This document shows, in pieces, positions 1 through 5,131 of a DNA stretch of 5,131 nucleotides. Under the pieces are notes generated by a model, which saw only the letters and a list, made by a program, of their open reading frames with translations, searched no databases and was not told where the DNA came from. The translations under genes and the position numbers were made by a program. The stretch is from positions 1-5,131 of the forward strand of contig JAUWIR010000372.1 of NCBI GenBank assembly GCA_030605265.1, given 5' to 3'. Origin of the DNA: Pseudomonadota bacterium (lineage in GTDB: Bacteria; SZUA-182; DTGQ01). Within the stretch, counting starts at the first letter, position 1, and every line of letters starts with the position of its first letter.

Positions 1-333
1 CTTAAATTTTTACTTACTTACAAAACCGCCGGGGCCACACCAAAATTATCAATTAATCAATATATAAGCTTTTACTGCCGGATCATGCTGGTATTTGGGC
101 TCGTCTTTGAGCTGCCTATTGTTACTGTTTTTCTTACAAAAATTGGTTTTCTTAACCCGAAACTCTTGACGAAAAATCGAAAATACGCTATTTTGATAAT
201 TTTTATTGCTTCGGCTATATTGACTCCGCCGGACATGGTAACTCAGGTGCTCATGGCCTTACCATTAATAGTCTTATATGAAATCGGCATTCTGGGAAGT
301 AAGATGATTTATAAAAAGAAATCAAACGAATAA
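1..333 (+). CDS. tatC: Sec-independent (twin-arginine) protein translocase subunit TatC, 3' part
   Basis: This is the C-terminal 110 residues of TatC. The reading frame is open from base 1, so the gene starts upstream of the window; the internal ATG at 85 is not the start. TatC is the polytopic inner-membrane receptor that binds twin-arginine signal peptides and, with TatA/TatB, exports folded proteins. Visible family marks, in residues of this fragment, are a periplasmic loop with TPKLSINQYISF (13-24), the FGLVFELP segment (32-39) with the conserved glutamate used in signal-peptide recognition and translocation, the KNRKYAI loop (58-64), and LTPPD (74-78) followed by a last hydrophobic segment ending LYEIGIL. 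Typical TatC has about 240-260 residues, so a little over half is missing. The gene ends with tandem TAA TAA stops and a basic tail (KKKSNE). No clear intrinsic terminator follows. The icd gene starts 135 bases downstream on the same strand, so read-through is possible. Confidence 0.95.
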   Translation, partial: LKFLLTYKTAGATPKLSINQYISFYCRIMLVFGLVFELPIVTVFLTKIGFLNPKLLTKNRKYAILIIFIASAILTPPDMVTQVLMALPLIVLYEIGILGSKMIYKKKSNE

Positions 334-344
334 TAAAGTAGCCC

Positions 345-434
345 TTCACAGATTCATGTTTAAAGGTTCAGAGTCATTCATCTTTTTTCAGTGCCCCCTT
401 GAACTTTGAATCCTTGAACTCTGAACATGTGAAC
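345..434. repeat. Mirror-symmetric short-repeat array (5x TTCA then 5x TGAA) between tatC and icd
   Basis: The left half holds TTCA at 345, 353, 367, 377 and 387; the right half holds TGAA at 400, 407, 415, 422 and 430. The right-hand units are TTGAAC/TTGAAT-like, with start spacings of 7, 8, 7 and 8 bases. The two halves can pair: GTTCAGAGT (366-374) is the exact reverse complement of ACTCTGAAC (418-426), a 9-bp stem, and TTCACA (345-350) pairs with TGTGAA (428-433) outside it. The loop of 43 bases is large and no T-run follows, so this is not a classic intrinsic terminator. It may be a dispersed genomic repeat of the TTGAAC-heptamer kind, an mRNA-stabilising fold or a regulatory site; the function is not known. 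No convincing -35/-10 pair for icd was found in the spacer. Confidence 0.6.
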
Positions 435-455
435 GCTTACAAGCATTTTTCTTAT

Positions 456-461
456 AGGGAG
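456..461 (+). promoter_or_regulatory. Ribosome binding site of icd
   Basis: AGGGAG lies 7 bases before the ATG at 469, a good match in sequence and spacing. It supports the chosen icd start. Confidence 0.75.
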
Positions 462-468
462 CTAATAT

Positions 469-1554
469 ATGAGTTATAAAGTTACTTTGATTCCCGGAGA
501 CGGAACAGGCCCTGAAATAAGCCAAGCCACAAAAATGGTTTTAGAAGCAACCGGTGTTTCTTTTGATTGGGACATTGTCCAGGCCGGGGCGGACGTCATG
601 GATAAATTTGGCACCCCATTGCCGGATGAGGTGTTGCAATCAATTAAAAAAAATAAAGTGGCTATAAAGGGGCCCATCACCACCCCTATTGGGACTGGTT
701 TTCGAAGTGTGAATGTGGCTTTAAGGAAACAACTAAATCTTTATGCCTGTTTGCGCCCTTGCAAAACCTACCCTGGGGTACGTTCCAAATATGAAGATAT
801 AGACCTCATTATTGTCAGAGAAAATACAGAGGATCTTTACGCAGGCATAGAATTTGAGCAGGGAAAAGAAAATACCCTAAAACTTATTCATTTTGTCAAT
901 GAGGCAAAAGGGACCTCTTTAAAAGAAGATACCGGAATAAGTTTAAAAGTTATCTCTATTGCCGCTACAGAAAAAATTGTGCGTTTTGCCTGCCAATATG
1001 CTCGGGAAAATAATCGCCAAAAAGTCACTATTATTCATAAGGCCAACATTCTCAAATATTCGGATGGTTTATTTTTAAAAATCGGCCAAAAAGTTGGCGA
1101 GGAATTTAAAGATATTGAGATAGAAGATCGCATAGTAGACAACATCTGCATGCAATTAGTTCAAAAGCCTCACCTTTATGATGTACTGGTCCTTCCAAAT
1201 CTTTATGGTGATATTATCTCTGATTTGGGTGCCGGATTAGTCGGAGGATTAGGAGTTGCTCCAGGGGCAAATATTGGCGACGGGATGGCTGTTTTTGAAC
1301 CAACTCACGGCAGCGCCCCAAAATATAAAGGAATGAACAAAGTGAACCCAATGGCTATGATGCTCTCCGGGGTAATGATGCTGCGATACCTAAAAGAAGT
1401 TGAAGCTGCCGATCGATTGGAAAAAGCCATTGCTAAAGTGATCAGAGAAGGGAAAAAAGTTACCTACGATTTAGTGCCCGATTTTGACCCTCAAAAAGCG
1501 GTCGGAACGAGCGATGTGGCCCAGGCAGTTATTGAGGCCATGGAGGGAGTTTGA
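469..1554 (+). CDS. icd: Isocitrate dehydrogenase, short NAD-type class (isocitrate/isopropylmalate dehydrogenase family)
   Basis: Oxidative decarboxylation of isocitrate to 2-oxoglutarate in the cytosolic TCA cycle. At 361 residues it has the length of NAD-type IDH, shorter than the 416-residue NADP enzyme of E. coli. The N-terminal IPGDGTGPEI (8-17) and the C-terminal NLYGDIISDLGAGLVGGLGVAPG (244-266) are family signatures. The isocitrate-binding segment reads FRSVNVALRKQLNLYACLRP, with S80, N82, R86 and R96; R117, Y124, K191, D224, D248 and D252 match the remaining substrate, catalytic and metal positions. The NVALR-LYA-LRP pattern separates it from isopropylmalate dehydrogenase. Cofactor preference is mixed: K285-Y286 (HGSAPKY) and Y333 resemble NADP-binding positions of E. 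coli IDH, but the position of its R395 is proline. NAD is the more likely cofactor by subclass. Homoisocitrate dehydrogenase is a remote alternative. The start has a good ribosome binding site, and the stop overlaps the mdh start. Confidence 0.9.
   Translation: MSYKVTLIPGDGTGPEISQATKMVLEATGVSFDWDIVQAGADVMDKFGTPLPDEVLQSIKKNKVAIKGPITTPIGTGFRSVNVALRKQLNLYACLRPCKTYPGVRSKYEDIDLIIVRENTEDLYAGIEFEQGKENTLKLIHFVNEAKGTSLKEDTGISLKVISIAATEKIVRFACQYARENNRQKVTIIHKANILKYSDGLFLKIGQKVGEEFKDIEIEDRIVDNICMQLVQKPHLYDVLVLPNLYGDIISDLGAGLVGGLGVAPGANIGDGMAVFEPTHGSAPKYKGMNKVNPMAMMLSGVMMLRYLKEVEAADRLEKAIAKVIREGKKVTYDLVPDFDPQKAVGTSDVAQAVIEAMEGV
1542..1546 (+). promoter_or_regulatory. Ribosome binding site that decides the mdh start
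   Basis: GGAGG (in a longer GGAGGGAG run), inside the last codons of icd, sits 7 bases before the ATG at 1554 but only 4 bases before the in-frame TTG at 1551. This favours ATG 1554 and gives a TGATG stop/start overlap with icd, typical of translational coupling. Confidence 0.8.
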
Positions 1555-2507
1555 TGAGAGAAAAAATATCAATTATTGGGGCCGGGAATGTTGGAGCAAC
1601 CACCGCTCAGCTTTGTAGTACTTTTGGTTTCGGTGATGTAGTCCTGATTGATATTGCCGAGGGAATTGCTCAAGGCAAGGCCCTTGACATACAGCAATCT
1701 TTAGCCATCCTCCAAAAAGATTGCCGCATCAAAGGCAGTGCCGATTATGCTGATATCAAAAATTCTTGCATTGTGGTCATCACAGCTGGTTTTGCCCGCA
1801 AACCCGGCATGACCCGAGAAGATCTAATTAAAGCTAATGGTGAAATAATTTATGACATTGCCAAAAAAATCCCCCAATACTGTCCGGAGGCGATTGTCAT
1901 TACCGTGACCAATCCTATGGATGTCATGACTTATTTAGTTCAAAAGGTAAGCCAAATCCCTCCTACAAGGGTCCTTGGAATGGGAGGCATTTTAGATAGT
2001 GGGCGATTCAAGTCTTTTATTAGCAATTATCTAAAAATCTCTCCAGATCAAATCTACGCCCTGGTCATTGGAATGCATGGACAGACAATGGTCCCTCTAC
2101 CCAGGCATTCAACGGTTTACGGCCAGCCTCTGCCGAAAATCATCCCTGAGGAAAAAATTATAGATCTTACCAAGAGAACAGTTGCGGGAGGGGCTGAAAT
2201 TGTCGGCTTATTACAAACCGGGAGCGCTTACTTTGCTCCTGCAGCAGCCATAGTTGAAATGATCCAATGTATTTTGCATGAAGAAAATAAAATATTACCC
2301 TGTTCAGTTTATTTACAAGGTGAATATAATCAAAAGGATATTTATCTTGGTGCGCCGGTCAAATTGCACTCAAAGGGATTAGAAAAAATTATCGAACTTG
2401 AATTAACCCCTCAAGAAATAGATGCCTTCAGGCAATCCGGCGATTCTGTCCGCTCCATGATAAGCATCTTACAACAATCATTTTTTAAATCCACAGAAAA
2501 TTTATAA
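1554..2507 (+). CDS. mdh: Malate dehydrogenase, LDH-like type
   Basis: Interconverts malate and oxaloacetate with NAD(H). The 317 residues match the roughly 310-residue LDH-like bacterial MDH family. Visible parts are the Rossmann loop GAGNVGATTA (9-18); an aspartate (D33) ending the second strand, which favours NAD over NADP; the substrate loop ARKPGMTR (81-88) with R82, the residue that distinguishes malate from lactate dehydrogenases, and R88; TVTNPMDVMTY (117-127) with N120; LDSGRF (147-152) with catalytic D148 and substrate arginine R151; and catalytic H175 in GMHGQTMVPLPR (173-184). Oddities: most relatives read GGHGDTMVP where this has GMHGQTMVP, and LDSAR or LDSSR where this has LDSGR. 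The catalytic set itself is intact, so it should be active. It is co-translated with icd through a one-base overlap, and its last 23 bases overlap the antisense end of feoB. A TTG start at 1551 would add one residue but fits the ribosome binding site less well. Confidence 0.93.
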   Translation: MREKISIIGAGNVGATTAQLCSTFGFGDVVLIDIAEGIAQGKALDIQQSLAILQKDCRIKGSADYADIKNSCIVVITAGFARKPGMTREDLIKANGEIIYDIAKKIPQYCPEAIVITVTNPMDVMTYLVQKVSQIPPTRVLGMGGILDSGRFKSFISNYLKISPDQIYALVIGMHGQTMVPLPRHSTVYGQPLPKIIPEEKIIDLTKRTVAGGAEIVGLLQTGSAYFAPAAAIVEMIQCILHEENKILPCSVYLQGEYNQKDIYLGAPVKLHSKGLEKIIELELTPQEIDAFRQSGDSVRSMISILQQSFFKSTENL

Positions 2508-4182
2508 CCCCTCCTACAAGGAGGGCAACCGATATCATAATGCAAGAGGCCTTTAACATATCAATAAAGCCCAACTCTTTTAATAAAATAAAAAAGGTGG
2601 CCACACAGGGAAAATAAACAGTTAATACTGTAGAAGCTATGACCAGCTGTTTTACTGAAAGATGCAACGGACCGAGCATTCCCACGGCTACATCTTTTCG
2701 TAAAAACCCAATCAGCATTGCCGGTACCACTTGTTGAGGGAGCCCCCAAATACGAGTAATTATTGGCCCTGCTATGGTGCCGATAAAATCCATAAATCCC
2801 AGTATAGTAAGAACATTAATAAGTAAAACCCCTAATAAAACTAGAGGCACCGCTTCATTTAAAAACTCCTTGATCCTCATGCCTAATTTTTTGGCCAGTG
2901 TTCCAAAATGAGGGATATGGTAGGGTGGAATTTCCATAAAAATTTCAGGGCTTCCCCCTTTCAGTATTCGATCAAGTATCATTCCTACAAGAATCCCTAT
3001 AGTCAGCAAAATAGCATACACGAGAAAAACGTACCTTAATCCATACTTTCCAACCAACCCTATAATTACTGCCGTTTGAGCCATACAGGGCACGGAAATA
3101 CAAAGCAGGGTCGAAGCAATAAACTTCTCTCTCCTTGTCTCAAGGATACGAGTAGATAGAGCGCCGGGAACATTGCACCCCAACCCTAATATAATTGAAA
3201 TAACGGCAAATCCATGCAGCCCCAGCCGATGCATAAGGTTATCAGTTAAAACAGCTAACCGGGGCAAATAACCAAAATCTTCAAGAAAACTAAGTATCAG
3301 ATAAAAAGAAAAAACATAGGGCAAGACCATACCAAAAGGAACGTAAAACCCTGTAGTAAGAAGACCTAAGGATTCAATAAAATTACTGGATTTCCCAATT
3401 AAAATATCATGCATGACACCTGCGGGAAAGGGAATATTCACTAATTTAGAAATTAAGGGGCCATAAAAACGATAAAAAAAGGGGTCCATTATATACTGAA
3501 TTAAAAATTCTCCGACAAATCGAATTAAAGCAAAGGAAAAAAATAAAATAAAAAAAGCAATGGGGAGCCCTGTTTGAGGAATTATACTGGCGTCCCCCAA
3601 TTTTTCTAAAAAAGTATGATGCCGGTGAGTAATGATCTGGGCTTCTTTAATAATCTTCCCTATATCCGCCCACCGTTTTTCATCTGTGTGGTGATGAATT
3701 TTGTAAGGTACGGCATCTTTTATCCTTAATACCAGGTCCTTTATTCCCTCTCCAGCCACGGCAACTGTTGGAATAATGGGAATCTTAAAAAAGGACTGCA
3801 ATTTTTTTAAATCCAGTTGTATCCCTTTATGTTTCACCTCATCCCACATATTCAAGGCCATTATCATGGGTATCCCCTTCTCCAGGAGCTGCATGGTCAA
3901 ATAAAGACTTCTTTCCAAATTGGTCGCATCCACTACATTAATGATAAGGTCCCCCTCTTCCAGCATCTTAACCGCTACCTCGTCAGCTTTAGAAAACGGC
4001 TCTAACCGATATATGCCCGGAACATCAATTAATTCCGCTTCTTTGCCTTCAATCCAGATTTTGCCTTTGGTAAATCCGATTGTAGTACCGGGATAATTGG
4101 AAGAGATAACGTGGGCACCGGTAAGACGGGAAAAAATTACACTCTTTCCTACATTAGGGTTCCCCATGAGGAGAATTTTCAT
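2485..4182 (-). CDS. feoB: Ferrous iron transport protein B, compact form
   Basis: GTPase-linked inner-membrane Fe(II) uptake protein, 565 residues; many FeoB proteins have 600-770. The N-terminal G domain shows GNPNVGKS (7-14), NYPGTT (29-34), DVPG (53-56), the FeoB hallmark VDATNLERSLYLTMQL (84-99), NMWD (111-114) and a G5-like TVAVAGEG (139-146). A short linker with histidine clusters (163-165 and 186-189) leads to the membrane part starting near TGLPIAFFILFF (204-215). Gate regions are LEDFGYLPRLA (300-310), GCNVPG (335-340) with SVPCMAQ (C366), and FLRKDVAVGMLG (493-504) with YFPCVAT (C526). There is no long C-terminal cytosolic tail. The ATG at 4182 is chosen because the protein then begins right at the G1 strand and GGAG lies 7 bases upstream; the frame stays open to an ATG at 4230, but those 16 residues overlap feoA and are unlike FeoB. 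feoA precedes it by one base. Its 3' end overlaps mdh. Confidence 0.95.
   Translation of the reverse strand: MKILLMGNPNVGKSVIFSRLTGAHVISSNYPGTTIGFTKGKIWIEGKEAELIDVPGIYRLEPFSKADEVAVKMLEEGDLIINVVDATNLERSLYLTMQLLEKGIPMIMALNMWDEVKHKGIQLDLKKLQSFFKIPIIPTVAVAGEGIKDLVLRIKDAVPYKIHHHTDEKRWADIGKIIKEAQIITHRHHTFLEKLGDASIIPQTGLPIAFFILFFSFALIRFVGEFLIQYIMDPFFYRFYGPLISKLVNIPFPAGVMHDILIGKSSNFIESLGLLTTGFYVPFGMVLPYVFSFYLILSFLEDFGYLPRLAVLTDNLMHRLGLHGFAVISIILGLGCNVPGALSTRILETRREKFIASTLLCISVPCMAQTAVIIGLVGKYGLRYVFLVYAILLTIGILVGMILDRILKGGSPEIFMEIPPYHIPHFGTLAKKLGMRIKEFLNEAVPLVLLGVLLINVLTILGFMDFIGTIAGPIITRIWGLPQQVVPAMLIGFLRKDVAVGMLGPLHLSVKQLVIASTVLTVYFPCVATFFILLKELGFIDMLKASCIMISVALLVGGVINFLWI
2509..2525. other. Perfect 7-bp hairpin at the mdh/feoB convergence
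   Basis: CCCTCCT (2509-2515) and AGGAGGG (2519-2525) are exact reverse complements around a 3-base loop, starting 2 bases after the mdh stop and lying in the last codons of feoB. It is GC-rich and could slow RNA polymerase or protect the mdh 3' end. No T-run follows on the plus strand, and on the minus strand only a mixed A/T stretch follows, so it is not a canonical intrinsic terminator in either direction. Its AGGAGG core appears on both strands and resembles a ribosome binding site, but no start codon with an ORF of worth follows. Confidence 0.5.
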
Positions 4183-4183
4183 C

Positions 4184-4408
4184 TCAAAGCTCCAAAAAAA
4201 TTTTTTGCGCCATACCAAAGCCAATAGCAACTTGTGTGTTATCCATTTCTATGACTACCGGACCTTTCAATATAGAATTACTCACTTTTTTCAACTTTTT
4301 CCCTATGCGAATATTCAAAGAATTCATCTTGGATTGAAATTGGTCCCCTTCCGCCAAACTAACAATAACCCCTGTCTCATTTACTTTCATCTCCGCCAGA
4401 GATATCAT
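4184..4408 (-). CDS. feoA: FeoA family protein (SH3-like), partner of FeoB
   Basis: Small cytosolic protein of 74 residues, the usual FeoA length, needed for FeoB-mediated Fe(II) uptake in studied bacteria. The sequence opens with ISLAEMKVNETGVIVSLA, the typical FeoA opening strand, and continues with LNIRIGKKLKKVSNS (30-44), then GPVVIEMDNTQVAIGFGMAQKIFLEL. The last segment is the characteristic FeoA ending, in which a conserved small/hydrophobic strand precedes an A-x-x-I motif. An AAAGGA (plus strand 4417-4422) sits 8 bases before the ATG. An internal ATG at codon 7 is possible but would cut the first strand. The stop lies one base before the feoB ATG, and an A6T7 run near the 3' end hosts the feoB ribosome binding site on its far side. 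A near-consensus promoter lies about 78 bases upstream. Confidence 0.9.
   Translation of the reverse strand: MISLAEMKVNETGVIVSLAEGDQFQSKMNSLNIRIGKKLKKVSNSILKGPVVIEMDNTQVAIGFGMAQKIFLEL
4190..4193 (-). promoter_or_regulatory. Ribosome binding site that decides the feoB start
   Basis: GGAG on the minus strand lies inside the last feoA codons, 7 bases from the ATG at 4182. It supports that start over the in-frame ATG at 4230, and implies feoA-feoB translational coupling. Confidence 0.7.
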
Positions 4409-4492
4409 GTGCCAAATCCTTTCAATTTACTTGCTTCCTTTTGAAGGTGTATACATTCCACATTTTTCAACAAACAAACAGAAAATGAATTT

Positions 4493-4521
4493 ATTATAAT
4501 GAGTTAACTCTTTTTTATCAA
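4493..4521 (-). promoter_or_regulatory. Sigma70-type promoter of feoAB
   Basis: On the minus strand, TTGATA (plus 4516-4521) and TATAAT (plus 4493-4498) are separated by exactly 17 bases. The -35 box matches TTGACA at 5 of 6 positions and the -10 box at 6 of 6. The predicted start of transcription is near 4486, giving a leader of about 78 bases before the feoA ATG at 4408. A perfect 10-bp palindrome fills the middle of the spacer. Confidence 0.75.
4501..4510. promoter_or_regulatory. Palindrome GAGTTAACTC inside the feoAB promoter spacer, candidate operator
   Basis: A perfect 10-bp inverted repeat between the -10 and -35 boxes of the feoAB promoter, where a bound dimer would block RNA polymerase (or, for a MerR-type activator, realign it). 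It does not match the Fur 19-bp consensus. The regulator is unknown; an iron- or redox-responsive factor is a guess from the gene it precedes. A 10-bp palindrome can also occur by chance. Confidence 0.4.
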
Positions 4522-4536
4522 GGAGAATTTCTTTTC

Positions 4537-4566
4537 TTGACAATCCTCCAAAGATCCTTTTAGAAT
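4537..4566 (+). promoter_or_regulatory. Sigma70-type promoter of xseA, possibly giving a leaderless mRNA
   Basis: TTGACA (4537-4542, 6 of 6) and TAGAAT (4561-4566, 5 of 6 against TATAAT) are 18 bases apart. Transcription would begin about 7 bases after the -10 box, near 4572-4574, which is the xseA ATG itself. It is back to back with the feoAB promoter, with 15 bases between the two -35 boxes. Confidence 0.65.
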
Positions 4567-4573
4567 AAAAAAC

Positions 4574-5131
4574 ATGTTTATAGACTCTAAGATCTATTCA
4601 GTCTCTCAGATTACTTTGGTTATCAGAAACGACCTGGAAACTCAATTTCAAGACATATGGGTGGAAGGCGAGGTTTCTAATGTCAAGATCCCCTATTCAG
4701 GACATATTTATTTCATCCTCAAGGATTCCACAAGTCAAATTCGCGGGGTGGCTTTTAAACATAAAAACCGCTTTTTCCCTTTCCAGCTTCAGGATGGCAT
4801 GCAAGTTCTCGTACGAGGACGGATTTCCGTTTATGAAGCCAGGGGTGAATATCAAATTCTTGTTGATCAAATAGAGCCGCGCGGAACAGGGGCCCTTCAG
4901 CTTGCCTTTGAGCAATTAAAGGCAAAATTACAGGCTGAAGGATTATTTTCCCCTGAAGCAAAAAAACCGATCCCGGACTATCCCCAAAACATTGGCATAA
5001 TCACTTCTCCAACAGGGGCGGCTATTCGAGACATATTAAAGGTTATTCATCGACGGTTGGCCAATGTCTCCATCATTATTTATCCTGTTCGGGTGCAGGG
5101 AGATGCCGCTCCCTCGGAAATTGCTCAGGCC
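4574..5131 (+). CDS. xseA: Exodeoxyribonuclease VII large subunit, 5' part
   Basis: The first 186 residues of XseA; the frame is open to the window edge and the full protein normally has about 400-460 residues. XseA with several XseB copies forms exonuclease VII, which degrades single-stranded DNA from both ends and acts in repair. Residues 8-100 are the N-terminal OB-fold DNA-binding domain, with WVEGEVSN (29-36), the GHIYFILKD strand (43-51), GMQVLVRGRISVYEARGEYQ (75-94) and the linking LQLAFEQLKAKLQAEGLF helix (108-125). The start of the catalytic domain follows with KPIPDYPQNIGIITSPTGAAIRDIL (131-155), a strong family signature. ATG 4574 is the only ATG, GTG or TTG in frame after the in-frame stop at 4538-4540. 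It has no recognisable ribosome binding site; an AGGAG at 4521-4525 is too far away. Promoter placement suggests a leaderless transcript. A downstream xseB cannot be checked here. Confidence 0.95.
   Translation, partial: MFIDSKIYSVSQITLVIRNDLETQFQDIWVEGEVSNVKIPYSGHIYFILKDSTSQIRGVAFKHKNRFFPFQLQDGMQVLVRGRISVYEARGEYQILVDQIEPRGTGALQLAFEQLKAKLQAEGLFSPEAKKPIPDYPQNIGIITSPTGAAIRDILKVIHRRLANVSIIIYPVRVQGDAAPSEIAQA

Noticed and set aside
2509..2525. Hairpin as an intrinsic terminator for mdh or feoB
   Set aside because: No T-run follows the stem on the plus strand, and the minus-strand sequence after it is feoB coding DNA with only mixed A/T.
4183..4230. Upstream start for feoB at ATG 4230
   Set aside because: It would add 16 residues (with WRKKFFWSF) before the G1 strand, overlap feoA, and lose the well-placed GGAG before ATG 4182.
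4097..4444. Open plus-strand frame of 115 codons opposite feoA and the start of feoB
   Set aside because: It is antisense to two well-supported genes, shows no protein-family motif and no ribosome binding site, and reads like the complement of A/T-rich coding sequence.
4448..4477. Second feoA promoter, TTGTTT-N18-TATACA on the minus strand
   Set aside because: The -35 matches only 3 of 6 positions and a much better promoter lies just upstream; kept out of the feature list.
4480..4500. Possible Fur box near the feoAB -10 region
   Set aside because: Best alignment to the 19-bp consensus matches about 10 positions, mostly in one half (CATTTTC against CATTATC). A/T-rich DNA gives such matches easily.
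4495..4500. TATAAT on the plus strand as a second xseA promoter
   Set aside because: ATTATAAT is itself palindromic, so the box appears on both strands; no -35-like element lies 16-19 bases upstream on the plus strand.
4428..4545. Short minus-strand leader ORF from a TTG after GGAGG, upstream of feoA
   Set aside because: It would start upstream of the predicted feoAB transcription start, has almost no space between GGAGG and TTG, and encodes nothing recognisable.
1..5131. CRISPR, tRNA, rRNA, insertion sequence or phage genes
   Set aside because: No spaced direct repeats, clover-leaf-like genes, transposase or integrase motifs, or target-site duplications were seen on reading both strands.

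Overview
The window is moderately AT-rich, densely coding bacterial chromosome. The genes look like housekeeping genes of a Gram-negative-type or deep-branching anaerobe. The Tat translocase, an IDH-MDH pair and a compact FeoA/FeoB ferrous-iron system would fit a Desulfobacterota-, Nitrospirota- or Omnitrophota-like lineage. That placement is inference from protein flavour and gene order and is weak. I see no mobile element, CRISPR array, tRNA or rRNA, and no candidate for a new multi-gene system.

Layout: (1) 1-333 (+) is the 3' end of tatC, cut by the window edge. (2) 334-468 is a 135-base spacer holding a mirror-like array of five TTCA then five TGAA units and ending in the icd ribosome binding site. 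(3) 469-1554 (+) is an isocitrate dehydrogenase of the short NAD-type class. It overlaps by one base (TGATG) a malate dehydrogenase at 1554-2507 (+), so two TCA-cycle oxidoreductases are almost certainly co-translated. (4) On the minus strand, feoA (4408-4184) and feoB (4182-2485) form a two-gene operon for Fe(II) uptake. feoB runs head-on into mdh, and the two genes overlap tail to tail by 23 bases. (5) 4409-4573 is a divergent regulatory spacer. It has a near-consensus sigma70-type promoter for feoAB with a perfect 10-bp palindrome between its -35 and -10 boxes, and a separate near-consensus promoter facing xseA. (6) 4574-5131 (+) is the 5' part of xseA, the large subunit of exonuclease VII, cut by the window edge.

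IDH and MDH catalyse two oxidative (or reversible) TCA steps. FeoAB could supply iron for Fe-S enzymes of such a metabolism, but nothing in the sequence links the units by regulation. The points most worth a second look are regulatory or structural: the palindrome-in-spacer feoAB promoter, an apparently leaderless xseA, an A6T7 run at the feoA/feoB junction that could join the two reading frames by slippage, and the gene-overlapping hairpin at the mdh/feoB convergence.
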